Assembly (NCBI RefSeq): GCF_003945595.2
Contig: NW_024104903.1
Span: 1 to 64,000 of the forward strand
Length of the DNA: 64,000 nucleotides
Direction of reading: 5' to 3'
Origin: Pipra filicauda
Lineage: Eukaryota; Chordata; Aves; Passeriformes; Pipridae
A program made the position numbers and the translations under genes. This document shows, one piece after another, positions 1-13,100 of this stretch; position 1 is the first letter of the stretch; every line of letters starts with the position of its first letter. The notes beneath the pieces are model-generated. The model made no database searches. It was not told where the DNA came from and saw only the letters and a program-made list of their open reading frames with translations.

Positions 1-2029
1 CCTAACCAACCTCTAATTAACTGAGGTTTTGATTCCCCCTTTAATGAGTTCACCCAGCAGCTGCTTTCAAGAAAAATCCCTCTGTGGTTTTGGTTTCCTT
101 TGAAAGAGAAACTCGGGAAGGCGGAATTTCGAAGAGAGCCTGGATGCTTGGAGAGGGTTGGAGGAGCTTGGGATGGGTTTCAGGGTGTCTGGTGTGGTCA
201 GGAGCAGGAAAAAAATCTGGTTTCAGCTTTGAGAACAAGTGTGCAGATATTAAAATAAGATTCCTGGTGGCCTCCAAGGGGCAGATTTTAGAGTTTGTGT
301 CCCCTCTGAGCTCGTTTGCTTCCAAGTTCTGTCCCAATTTTCCCTTTATTTTGTTCCTTTCTTGTGTTTCCCACCCTGTGGCTTTGTCCCCACCCCTTTT
401 TCCCTCTTGCCATCTGCTACAAAGGTGATTTCCCCTCCTAAGGGCCAAGCTGGCACTTGATGCATCTTTATTTTGGAGCCATCCCATTCCTGTTAGTCCT
501 GGAATTCTATCCCAGCAGTGCATCCAACGGGCAGGTGGTTGAGGAGGGGTAGAGCTTTGGGGTTTTTGCTCCATAAAATACTTTAATGGTGGCGTTGGAA
601 GGAAGGCAGGGATTTCCTAACCCCAGAAAAACCTCAAAGCTTGGGAAATCTTGGCTGGTTTGGGCTCCTGGTTTCCAGCCAAGGAGGCCAAGGAAGGGGG
701 AAACGGTGGCAGGGTGAGGGGCTGGGTGATTTTTGGGAACGATGCTGCTCTTGGGATACCTGTTCCAGGTCACCTTTCCCAATATATTCCAGGAGGAGAC
801 CAAAGGAACCCTCCCCCAAGGGCCATCTGTGGAGCTTCAAGACTCTTCAGGGTGAGTTGAGTCACTTTTGGGATGATTTTTACCCGGAGAATTGGGAACT
901 TTGTCCTTTTTCTTCTTTTTTTTTTGTGGGGTTGCACAGCCCTGGGTCACCCAAACCAGCAGTTGGTGCCTCCACCTGAGCAGCTTCACCGGTGACACCT
1001 TTCCAAAAACATCCCGAGGGGGATTTAAGGCCCAATCCTGGGATTTGAGGGTGGAGAGGGAAGGTCCTGCCCCATCCAAGCTCCCTGAGTCAGCAGGGTG
1101 GGATTGCTCAGCTGCAAACACCTCCAGGAACAGAGAGGTGGGAACAACCAGCCTCCCAAATCCTGGGAAAAGGCTGTTCCTTCCCTCTCCCTGGGTTAGA
1201 TCTGGGCAGAGATAAGAAGCTGAACTCAGACTAAAGCTGGGCCTAAGCAGGTTAATCCTCTCTTGCCTCTTCAAAATGCCCACTGAGAGGCCTCTAATGA
1301 GACCTTTGGAATAAAGAGCCGATGCCAAAAGGTGGCAGGAAGGACTTTGCCTCCTGAGTCATGGATCTGTTAATGAGATTGGAAGGGCTGAGCTTGTTTT
1401 CCTGGGATATTTTTCCCTAATGAGTTTAGTGGGGATGGTCTGACGTGCCTTCCAGCTGGAAAAAGCATCTGGCTCCTGGTTTGGTGTTTTTTTTTTCCTT
1501 GGGAGCTTTGTTTCCATCCCAAAAATTCCTGTGCCCTATTTTGTCCCACATTAAGGTAATTAAGGATCAGCCTAAATTAATTTGGAGAAAAGGGCCAAAC
1601 CCTCCACTGTCTCTTGTAGAAACTGTGTGGGATGTTTTGGATAAAAGCAGGAATTTGTGGCTCTTCTGTTTGGGCTCCCCTGGAATTCCAGGAGAACCAT
1701 CCCATCCCTTCTGTTGAGCCTCTTCCTTGGGAGCAGGAATGTGGTTTTCCAGCTCTTTCCTGGGTAGGATCAGGGCTGTGCTTCCAAAATGGTCCTGCTG
1801 AGGGGTGCCAGGAGCTGGGAAAGGCAGGGAATGGGGCTGATCCATGGGCTGAGCTCAGCTCCAGCCTTATCCAGCTGGGAGAACTTTCTTGGGAAGTGAC
1901 AATGACCCCAAAGGGACAGAAACAACTTTCCATGTGGACATGGAGGCACAGTCACCTCCAGCCTGGAATCACAGAGTTTGGAAAAGACCCCACATTTCCA
2001 TGTGGGGCCAGGGGACACCATCACCACAA
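1..2029. other. Non-coding stretch upstream of TOP1MT
   Basis: No exon, RNA gene or promoter could be recognised. Open frames on both strands are short and have no recognisable product. TOP1MT 5' exons could be here but cannot be picked out without transcript data. Confidence 0.4.
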
Positions 2030-2240
2030 CCCTCATGGAATCGTTAAGGTTGGAAAAGACATCCAAGATCATCAAGTCCAACCACTATCCCACGTCCCCA
2101 AGTGCCACGTTTATGTTTCCTGGACACTTCCAAGAGGGATGGTGATTCCAGCACTTCCCTGGGCAACCCATTCCAATGCTTGCCCACCCTTCCAGTGAGG
2201 AATTTTCCCGATATCCATCTTAAATCCACCCTGAGGAGAT
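2030..2240 (-). mobile_element. CR1 LINE 3' fragment
   Basis: Antisense CR1 3' end: 'ggttggaaaagacatccaag', then 'tcatcaagtccaacc', 'cctgggcaacccattcca' and a degraded 5' side. Confidence 0.8.
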
Positions 2241-2547
2241 GTAGGCTTGGTTTAGGCTGGGCTTGCTACTCCTTCCTCCCTATTTTGCTTGGATTTTTTT
2301 TTTTTGGGAACAGGAGCAGCTCCAAGATGATGTCCCAATTCCCTGCCTGGCTCGGAGAAACCTTGGGAGGAGTTATTTTATAGGGACCAGGTTGTGCTTT
2401 GTAATCTTTCCCAAGTCCCACAGAAATCCCAGAAATCCCAGTGATCTCTGTGCTGAGCAGGGAAACATTCCCATGTTCCCCACCCATATTGTGGATGGAA
2501 GGAATTGTGGATTTGGACACTCCTTGTCCTGCAGATTGTTGTGAACT

Positions 2548-2602
2548 TGTGGCCTTCCCTGGCCTTCCCTGGCCTTCCCTGGCCTTCCCTGGCCTTCCCT
2601 TT
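2548..2602. repeat. 10-bp minisatellite, about 5 copies
   Basis: Tandem ggccttccct units, pyrimidine-rich on the + strand. Confidence 0.9.
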
Positions 2603-3029
2603 CCATCCTCAGGCTGCCTTGGGATGGAGGAGCTTGTCCCCACAATCCCAGCAGTCCCATCTCCTCCTCCGCTATATCCATGATATCCAACCTGATCCCA
2701 CCTGTCCCGTGTGCTGTTGGTGCTCCCAAACCTTGTAAACTTTTCCCCTGAGGTTTCTCTGGGAATATTCCCTTGGAATGTTGCCCATTTGGTCTGGAGA
2801 CCTCATGGTCCTGCTTTTCTTGTGCTTCCTCATCCCATCAAATCCGTGTGGGATAAAAGGTGGATAAAATCCGCTGCTGCTTTGGGATATCTCCGTGTGC
2901 CACAACACCTGTGGAGCTTCCCTGGAGGAGAAACAAGGACTTGTTTGGGAGCAATTCCCTAATTTTGGATGGAAGAGGTGGAGCTGGTGCTCCCCAAGGT
3001 GGTGAGAAGTGGCTGGAATTTCGTTGTAG

Positions 3030-3102
3030 GTCCCAGGATAAACCCCGGGAAGCAGGACCTGCGGTGGGACAGCAGCTCTTGGAGAGCCAGAATGGAATTG
3101 GG
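3030..3102 (+). CDS. Candidate upstream exon of TOP1MT (weak)
   Basis: A 73-bp stretch between a possible acceptor (ttcgttgtag) and a possible donor (gtagga) is open in the one frame that would join in phase to the next exon at 3240, giving a short hydrophilic peptide ending LLESQNGIG. Nothing in it is recognisable and the donor is poor. It could equally be chance. Confidence 0.22.
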
Positions 3103-3239
3103 GTAGGAAATCTGGGAGGAATGACATTCCCTGGATCTTATCCTGCATGGAATACGTCCCTCAGCCACTCCTGGGCTTTGGGATAACCTCTCTCTTTTCC
3201 CAACCTCAACATTCCTTCCCTTCTGGCTGCTTCCCACAG

Positions 3240-4189
3240 ATCCCAAAGCCAAGTGATGGTGTCGCTGGTGGGATTTCCTCCCCCTCTGGAGATCCTGGGA
3301 ATTTGGAGATGGATGAGGAGAAGGAGCTGGATCCCCCTGTCCCACAAAAGGAATGGGATTCCCAAGTCCTGAAAAGCAAAAAAGGACGAGAGAAGAAACA
3401 AGAAGAAAAGAAAGAGCAGGAAAAGGGATTGAAGAGGAAAAGAGGGAGGAAGAAGGATAAATTTGGGAATGGGATGGAGGGAATTGAGGAGGAGGAGGAG
3501 GGTGATGGGGGCAGGAATTGGGAAGGGGAACAGGGAAGAGCCGAAAGAGGGAAAAGCAACGGATTTCAGGGACAGGGGGATGGGAGAGAAAACCAGGAGA
3601 CGGGAAAAGCGAAGAAACACAAGAAGGGGAAAGTTGAGGGGGTGGAAAAGGTGGGGAAAAAGGGAATAAAGAAGGAAAAAGTGTTGGAAGAGGAAAAGGA
3701 GCAAGAGGTGGAAAAGATGGAGGAGGAGGAGGAAAGAGAGGAAGGAGTGGGAGGTGAAACAGAGGGAAAAGATGAGGTGGGAAAGGGAAGTGGGGATGGA
3801 AAAGGAGTAAAGGAGGAGGAAAAGGTGGAGGAGGAAAGAGAGGAAGGAGCAGGAGGTGAAATGGGGGGAAAAGGTGAGGTGGGAAAGGGAAGTGGGGATG
3901 GAAAAGGAGTAAAGGAGGAGGAAGAGTTGGGAGAGACACGGAGCACGGGGATGGAGCAGGAAAAGGAGGAGGAGGAAGGGAAGGGAGATGGACCAGGGAA
4001 AGAGAAAAAGAGGAAAAGCAAGAAGAAAAAGCTGGAGGGGGAAGAGCAAGAGAAGGAGGAGAAGAAGAGGGAAGAGGAGGAGACTCCAGGGAAAAGCAGG
4101 AAAAGGAAATCCAAGGAAGGAGGAGGAGAAAAGGACAACAAAAAGGCGCGGAAAGAGGAGGAAAAAGAGGCGGAAAACAAGTGGAAATG
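3240..4189 (+). CDS. TOP1MT: TOP1MT exon: Lys/Glu-rich N-terminal region
   Basis: This 950-bp exon follows the acceptor cttcccacag in phase 0 and ends at the donor tg|gtaaat inside the Trp codon of the KWKW motif, as in nuclear TOP1. It encodes 316 residues of mostly Lys, Glu and Gly, with basic clusters like nuclear localisation signals ([27 protein letters not shown]). A unit of about 102 bp is duplicated (about 3729-3820 and 3831-3922). Human TOP1MT has no such region. Confidence 0.88.
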
Positions 4190-7100
4190 GTAAATATTCC
4201 GTGTGCTTTTGGCCCCCCGGGAAGATCCGACCCGGATGCTTTGGGGGGGTTTTGGTTTGAGTTCTTTGGGTAAAAGGGTGAAAATGGAATTTTGAGTTTT
4301 ATTTTTTAGGGCAAAAGCGTGAAAATTGAATTTTTGGTTTTATTTCTTTGGGTAAAATTGAGAATTGAACTTTTGGTTTTATTTCTTTGGGTAAAATTGA
4401 GAATTGAATTTTTGGTTTTATTTCTTTGGGTAAAGGTTGAAAATTGAATTTTTAGTTTTATTTCTTTGAGCAAAAGTGTGAAAATTGAATTTGAGTTTTA
4501 TTTCTTGGGGTAAAACTGAAAACTGAATTTTTGGTTTTCTTTCTAAGGCCAAAAGTGTGGAAAATTGAATTTGAGTTTTATTTCTTAAGGTAAAACTGAA
4601 AATTAAATTTTTGGTTTTATTTCTTGGGGCAAAAGTGTGAAAATTGGATTTTGTTGCCATTTTTTACCTGTTTTGCTGGATTTTCTGAAGCCCTGAACTC
4701 GTCACTCTTGGCAGGACGAAGGGGCTGAGAGAGAAAACCCAACAGTGTCTGCAAAATTGGAGATATTTCTTTATAATTTAGTATTTAAGGTATTTATTTA
4801 ATAGTTGGTTTTAGTTATTTCTCCAGAAATGCCTTTTCTGGTGTCCAACCAGAGAAGGGAGATGCCTGGAGTTGGTGCAAGGAGATAATTTGCCCAAATT
4901 ATATAATAAAATATAAATATAATATATGTATTATATATAAAAATAGAAATAAAAAATATAAAATAAAAAATAAATGAAAATAAACATAAATATACAAATA
5001 AAAATAACAAAATAATAAATATAAATACAAAATATAAAATAAATTATATATAATAAATAAATAAAAATGAATATACAAATATAAAATAAATAATATATAA
5101 TAATTAAAGATATATTATGAAGATACAAATATAACTAAATAATAAATATATACTAAATAAATAAAAATAAAGACACATTTTAAATAAAATATATAATAAA
5201 AACATAAAAATAAATAGAAATAGAAACATAATTATATTTATATTTGTATATAATATATATGTTCTGTATAATATTTTATATTAATATTTAATACATATTT
5301 AATATGTGTATTATTTGATATAAATATAATAAATAAATAGAAATATAAAATAAATAATAAACAAAGATAAATATTAAATAAATAATAAATATATAATAAA
5401 CAATAAATAGATACAAATATAAAACTAGAAATATATAATAAATAAAAATAAAGGTAACTATATAAAAAATAAAAATATAAATATAATTATATTTATATTT
5501 GTATACAGTAGATAATGTTATTAAACATTAATGTAAACTATTATATAAGATATTTAATATTTATATTATTTGATATTTATACAATATAAGTAATATATAA
5601 TACTATATAAAATAGAATATTTGTATGTAGTATATAATTATATTTGTATACATATAATATAATTATATCACATTATATTATATTATGTATTATAAAAATA
5701 TAGAAAAATATATAAACAATCTGTATAAAATATAGAAAATAAAAATAAATAATAATATAGAAAAATAAAAGTAAAATATATTAAAAATCTCCCCCCCCGT
5801 GTTTTTCTTGGAAAATGCATCTTTTGGAATTGGATTTCTTTGCATTTGGATTTATTCCTCCGTGTTTCCCATCCCAAATTCCTGTAGCTTGTTGATTTTT
5901 CCTTAATATTTTTATTTTCCCTGTGTTTTTCTTCCAAAATACACCTTTTGCCACACTGGATTTATTCCTCCATATTTCCCATCCAAAATTCCTGTAACCT
6001 GTTGTTATTTCCTTTGTATTTTTATTTTCCCTGTGTTTTTCTGGGAAAATCCACCTTTTGCCACACTGGATTTATCCCTGCACATTTCCCATCTAAAATT
6101 CCTGTAACTCATTGATTTTTTTTTTTCCTTAATATCTTGTATTTTCCCTGTATTTTTGTGGGAGAATCCACCTTTTACCACACTGGATTTATTCCCCATT
6201 TATTTCCCATCCAAAATTCCTATAACTCATTGATTTTTCCTTAATATCCTTTTTCCCCCCCCCGTGTTTTTCTGACAAAATCCACCTTTTCCTACAACCC
6301 ATCCGTTCCTGCACGTTTCCAGGGGGAAGGAGAAAAATCCCAAATGCTTCCGGGGCCGCCTCCTGAGCAAGAAAGGGGAATTTCTCTCTCTCAGCCCGTG
6401 TTTTCCCAGCAATCCTTGGCTTTTTTTTCCCTTGGAGATGCTGGAATTAAAGGGCCAGTGCCCCATCCTGTGCTGTACCTCTTCTTTTATCCCTGACCTT
6501 TTTTTTTTTTTTCCCCTTTTTCATGCTTTTTGATTTTTTTTTTTTTTTTTCAGGTTGTTCTGACACTTTTTAACTTTTATATTTGATTAATTAATTAATT
6601 GATTAATTGATTTTGAATCTCCAGCCAAGATCCTGTTTCTTCTGGCTGAGGGGGGAGATGTGTTCAAATCTTCTTTGCATCAAACTCAAAGTTCTGAATG
6701 ATCCTGAGGAACAGCTCCGGGTTTTCCAGAGGAAGCAGTGGCTGCCTCATCCCTGGAATTCTTCAGGAGGGATTGGATGGGGCTTGGAGCGACCTGGGAT
6801 AGTGGAAGGTGTCTCTTCCCATGGAATGAGATGATCTTTGAGGTCCCTTCGCTCTCCTGAATCCCTCCAATATCACCACCCCCTTCCTCAAAACACCTTT
6901 CCCTGGGTTCCTTTGCGGCTTCCCTCGTCTCAAACAATGGGAAAACCGAGGCGGGAGCGGAGAAAACGGGATTTCACCTGGAGTTTGGGCCAACTTGGGG
7001 TCTGGAACTTCACCCCGGGGGTTTAGGATGTTCTCACTGGTCCCCCCTTTGTGTCTTCTCCCAGGTGGGAAGAGGAAAAGAAGGAAGATGGAGTCAAGTG

Positions 7101-10100
7101 GACGCAGTTGGAGCACAGGGGCCCCTACTTTGCCCCCCTTTACGAGCCCCTTCCCGAAGACGTTCGCTTTTATTACGCCGGTACGTCCGCCTCGGGATGG
7201 CACCTGGGGTTGTCTCTTCCCTGGAAAAACAACTGGTGTCTTCTGCTGTATGGAATAGGAATATCCCATGGGATAAAGCCTGCAGGCATCGCTTGGAACT
7301 GGAGGTGGAAGGAGTTCTGGGGTTATTCACGAGTTGATCCTGGTGGTCGTTTTTTTCTCTGAGGAACCGTTTTTTTCCTCGTTAAGGTGCGTTTTGGGGG
7401 TTGAGTTTTAAGGATGAGTTGAAGCTCATCCCGGCTGGAAAACCAGGATTTTCCTGTCCCGTGGCCTCAGTGACTCGCCCCGTGTAATCTGGAAGGCTTT
7501 GGTTGAGGTGCTCTGAGCTCCTGCTCGTGGCTCCTGGTGTCCCCAAGGTCACCAAGGATCACTCCCAGCAACTCCGGCGTTGCCGAGGGGCTGATCCAGG
7601 ACAGATCCAGAGCTCTGCTGTCCTTGTTTTCCTCCCATTTCTGCTGGATTGTCTTCTCCCTGCTCTCAGCTTCATCCCTGAACTCGTTTCTGGTGGATCC
7701 AGGCAAGGAGGGGCAACTTGGGGCTTGGCCAAAGGGGTGCTGGAGATGGGAGGGGACCGCGTTCCCTGGGGGTCTTGGTGCTCCTCAGCTCCATCCCTGG
7801 GCCTTCCTGTGCCTTTTTTCCAGTAGGAAAAAGGCCAATTTTGGGGAAGGAGGTGTCTGGAGACACCAGAGGGCACTGCTGGGACATCCATGGGGCTGTC
7901 AGAGACTCAGGAGGATCCCTGGCAGGGTTTGAACCTTCTCTGTGACCTCTGAAGTTGTTGGAGATCCACCTGTGTGCTGTGTGGATCGGGGCCGGTGGCT
8001 TTGACCTGGAATCTTTGATCTTGGCTCGTTTCCTTAAAAATTATCACCATTCCTGGATGGAAAAGTGTTTGTGGACAGACAACAACCCCAAGGAGGAGGA
8101 GACCACGGAAGGGACCACGTGGTGCCTGTAGGTTGTCGTGGGGCTGCTCTGAGGCTGTGACCCCCCATGGCCTGCAGTCCAGGAACCCCAAACCCCAGTG
8201 GTCCAGGTGGGATTGGACCATCCCCTGGAGCTCTGCAGGTTGCTTTTCCTCCAGCTTGCCTCGGAAAGCTGTTTCCAAGGAATTCTTAGGATGAGCCAAG
8301 ATGTTCTTCCTTGGTTTCAGTGTGTTTCTCTGGGCGAAGAGCTCAGCAGAGGGTGGTGGCTTTGGCACCTCCAGGGACCGATCCCAGGCCCGGAGAAGCC
8401 CCGGGAACCGATCCCAGGCCCGGAGAAGCCCCGGGAACCGATCCCAGGCCCGGAGAAGCCCCGGGAACCGATCCCCGGAGACGCCCCGGGAAAGCCCCGG
8501 AACCGAATCCCAGGGCCCGGAAAGCCCCGGGAACCGATCCCAGTCCCAGCCCCGGGAACCGATCCCAGGCCATCCCAGCCCCGGGAACCGATCCCAGGCC
8601 CGGAGAAGCCCCGGGAACCGATCCCAGGCCCGGAGAAGCCCCGGGAACCGATCCCAGGCCCGGAGAAGCCCCGGGAACCGATCCCAGGCCCGGAGAAGCT
8701 GTGCCTGTCCCATCCCTGGAAGTCTCCAAGGCCCGGTTGGACAGGACTTGGAGCAACCTGGGCTAGTGGAAGGTGTCCCTGCCCATGGCAGGGGTTTTGG
8801 AACTGAAAATCCCTTGCAACCCAAACTATTCCATGATTCTTGGATCCATTGGACAACCAGGAGAGGCTCTTGCCTCTTATGTCTTTTACAAACTTCAGCT
8901 TGGAGCATCCCATGGTTGTTCTATCTGCGTGGATGAGGTGAAACCTCTCCAAGGAGGATCCTGCCTCCTGGAATTGGTGGGATTCAGGAACATTCCACTG
9001 TGCCAAGAGCTATGGACGTTGATCCTGGAGCAGGAGGTGCTGAGCTCCTGCCAGTGACTCTTCTCACCCTTTGTCCCTGTTTTGGTGGAGCGTGGAATGT
9101 GAGGAGTCTCCAAAGGATGCTGGGATTGGGCTGTTCCCTTAACTGATGCTGAAGGTCCTCTCTTTTCCCAGGAAAACCCCTGAAGCTGAGCTTGACCACA
9201 GAGGAAATTGCCACATTTTATGCCAAAATGCTCGACCACGAATACACGACCAAGGAGATCTTCCAGAACAACTTCTTCCACGACTGGAGGAAGGTACATC
9301 CCTGGGAAGGCTTCCTTGATATCCATCATCAGGCCGTGGTGTGGGATGGGAGGGAATGAGAGGCTTTTATGGCTTATTTATAACTATGAAATCCCGAATT
9401 CTGATTTGTTTCCTTGGTTTGGGGGGGATTTGGGCTGGGATTTGCTGCCTGCAGCATCTTTGAGGGCTTCACTTGTGCTCCCCCCGAGTTTTGGTGATGG
9501 GAGGAGGTGCTGGATCTTCCAAACAGCTTCCCAAATATTTGGGGGCTTGAAGGAACAACCTTATGGTCCTAAATAAAACCAAAAGCCCTGCTAGGGTGCG
9601 TTTACACCCCCCCAAATACCTTTTGTGCACCTTCTGCAGTCCCTGAAGTTCCTGCAGTGGTTTTTGGGGGATTTTTTTCCATGTCAGAGGTTGTTCCACC
9701 CCAGCTTTGGCTGCATTTTGTTTCTCTGGGTGTTGGTTGAATCTGAAGGTCATCCAGACCTCCCTCTGTGGAAGCTGGATGTGGCTGTGCCTCCTGATAC
9801 TTTTCCAGAGAGGTGGAATATGGGTCTCTGTTCCCTTTTCTGGGAAGGAGAGGCACAAACTGTGTGAGGTTAGTTTGGTCTCCCAGCTTTATCCAGCCCA
9901 TCCCACCTTTTCCCCAGGAGATGACCTCAGAGGAGCAGGAGATAATCCAGGAGCTGGCCAAGTGTGACTTCAGTGAGATCCACAAGTACTTTGTGGACAA
10001 AAGCGAGGCACGGAAAGCGCTCCCCAAGGAGGAGAAGCAGGTCAGGACTCATCCCTGGGACATCTGGGACTGGATAACGGTGTTTTGGGGTCCAGCTTTG

Positions 10101-13100
10101 GGGTGTTTGGGCTCCTGCTTGTCATTTTTTCCTGCTGGAATGCCCTGGGACCTCTTTGGAGCAGCTCTGTCTCCATGACCATCATCCTCTCCTCTTCGTG
10201 AATTTTATCAGCAGGTCCTGCCCTTTCCATGGTTTTCCAACCTGCCAACCATCCTTGGACCATGGTTTTGGGTCCTGCTCTATCCAGAGGATGGTGGACC
10301 TTGCTGAGGGACTGGTGGCCCTTGGGGTTGTTCCATCAGCATCACTGGGAAGGTTTGCAGAGTGGATGGAGATGAGCCACCTTTTGGGAATGGATTTACC
10401 TCCTTCTCCCACCCTCTGAGCTCTGCCTTCCCAGCCTTCCTTTTCTCCAGGGAAAGGGGGGTGGTGTTGAGTAAACACGAACCATGGGGGTTAAAACTCA
10501 TCCTGTGGGATGAGAGTAGGTTTAGATTAGATGTTGGGAAGAAATTCCATACTGGGAGGGTGGTGGGACACTGGCACAGGTTGCCCAGAGAAGCTGTGGC
10601 TGCCCCATCCCTGGAAGTCTCCAAGGCCAGGTTGGATGGGGCCTGGAGCAACCTGGGCTAGTGGAAGGTGTCCTTGCCCAGGGCAGGGAGGTGGAATAAG
10701 AATGAGATAAATTTGGAGGTCTTTTCCAACTCAAACCATTCCATGATTTTTTTTTTTTTTTGGTGTCCTGGTGCTTCTTTCAGAAGCTGAAGGAGGAGGC
10801 AGACAAGATCCAGGAGGAATATGGCTACTGCATCCTGGATGGGCACCGCGAGAAGATCGGCAACTTCAAAACGGAGCCGCCGGGGCTGTTCCGTGGCCGT
10901 GGCGACCACCCCAAAATGGGGATGCTGAAGAAGAGGATCATGCCAGAAGATGTGATCATCAACTGCAGCAGGTGAGTTGCCATGAGCTCCTGGAGCTGGT
11001 TTTGGGACCGGGAGGAGCAGGATCCTGGGATTTCACCATCTCCTGCAATCCCTGCTTTCCATGCCCTGAGGACTTGCTGGAGCTCTTTGGTCACCTCCAG
11101 AATTCCTCTGTGGATCTCCAGTGGCCAGGAAGCTGCTCAAGCAGCTCCATCTCCCACTGGTTCATCCAAAATCAACCATAAACAACCCGTGGTTCTCTTG
11201 CTGCCTCTTGGAAGAAGGGACAACTCTGTGCTCCTCCTAATTTTTTGGACCCCTCACGCTGCCTGGAAGCACCAGGATCGTCCCTGGAGGAGGGAGGAAG
11301 GCAGTGATTGGGTTAAGAGTCTTCTCTAAGTGCTAAATTAGATGAGTTGGGTTGGTCTTAAACCACCCATTTGAAGACTTTGATTCAAAACATTCCCCTC
11401 CAGAAAGTTCTCCTTTGTCTTCAGCATCCAAATGATAAAAGACCTGATGGTGGGAAGGGTCTGGAGCACCAGGAGTGGCTGAGGGAGCTTGGGGGGGGCT
11501 CAGCTTGGAGAAAAGGAGGCTCAGGATGGACCTTATTTCTCTTTACAGCTCCCTGAAAGAAAGGGGTGGACAGGTGGGGGTTGGTCTCTTCTCCCAGATG
11601 AGGCCATTTCCTCTTGTCCTATCACTTAAGTTGTCCCAGGAGAGAGGTTTAGGTTGGATGTGAGGGAAAACCTCTTCCCAGAAAGGGTTGTCAGGCACTA
11701 GGAAAGGCTGCTCAGGGCGGTGGTGGAGTCCCCAGCCCTGAAGGGATTTGTAGATGTGGCACTTGGGGACACGGTTTATTGGTGGACCTGGAAGTGCTGG
11801 TTTAATGGTTGAACTTCCTGATCTTGAAGGACTTTCCCAACCTTAACAATTCCACGTTGTGGACTCTGTGACCGTCCTTGGCTCACTGAAGTCGAGCTGA
11901 AGCCCCATCTCCTTCATGGTCTCAGGGCTTTAATCCTGCTCTTCCCACAGGGATTCCAAGATTCCCGAGCCCCCAGAAGGTCACAAGTGGAAGGAGGTTC
12001 GCTTTGACAACACAGTGACCTGGTTGGCCTCGTGGACAGAGAACATCCAGAACACCCTGAAGTACATCATGCTGAACCCCAGCTCCAAGCTGAAGGTTGG
12101 AATGGTGGTGGAAAGATCAGGGAAAGCAGAGATGTGGCACAGCACCAAAAATCCGTTTTTTTTTTTCCACCTTTCCCAAAAAAAAGACCGGGGTGAACTA
12201 AAGGAATCTGTGTGTCGTTGGGTGGTGAGAGGAGAAGGACAGATGGTTGTTAAGCATTAATCCTATTCCAGGGAAGGATTGCTGCTGGCAGAGCCAACAT
12301 TCCAATATTGCCTGTGCCACATTCCTCATGTGTGTCCAGGGAAGGCTGTTGGAAGCCTGGCAGGAGCTGGGAGGGTCCACAGGGACCAGAGTCCATGGGG
12401 TGGAGTTCACTCATGGGGAAAAGTGGGATCATGGTCTTTAGTGCCATGGGAAGAAAGCAAAGGAGATTTAAGGCTTTTTCCAGTGTTCCAAGTAAATGAG
12501 GGCACTGAATCCCAGCTGGGCAAAGCCCAGGGAGTGTTGTGTCCCTCCCTGGTGGTGTCCAGGCAGTGGTGGCCGTGGCCACGCAGTGTTTGACCACTTT
12601 GGCTCCTTGCTGGGCACTCCTGGTGGAGAACACCTCGACTTGGCCACGATCCCAAATCCAGCTCAGCCAGCAGAGGGCACAGAAACCTTGGATGAGCTGC
12701 TTCTGCTCCAGTTCTTCCACTTTGTGGATTTTTCCTTGAGAAAACAACGGGCTCTGAGCAGAATTTAGATGCTGGAAGTGTTTCCAAAACAGGGTTAGAC
12801 TGGAAGGGGTGGAATAAAGGTGGGGCACAGTGAAAAATGTCTTGGCCTCCCTTTATTTCCTAAGGAAACAGCGGGATTGGAGCAGGATTTAGATGCTGGA
12901 GGTGTTCCCAGAGCAGGGTTAGACTGGAAGGGGTGGAATAAAGGTGGGACACTGATTGAAGAATGTCTTGGCCTCCCTTTCCAGGGGGAGAAGGACTGGC
13001 AGAAGTATGAGGTCGCTCGGCGCTTGAAGGACGTCGTCCATGAAATCCGGGCTCGGTACCGAGCGGATTGGAAATCCAAGGAGATGAAGAACAGGCAAAG

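Noticed and set aside
3138..4049. Long minus-strand open frame, rich in Leu, Phe, Pro and Ser
   Set aside because: It is the antisense of the polypurine Lys/Glu exon; the composition is a mirror effect.
7907..8908. 333-codon minus-strand open frame with [14 protein letters not shown] repeats in other frames
   Set aside because: Produced by the 30-bp minisatellite and CR1; all frames stay open there and no known domain appears.
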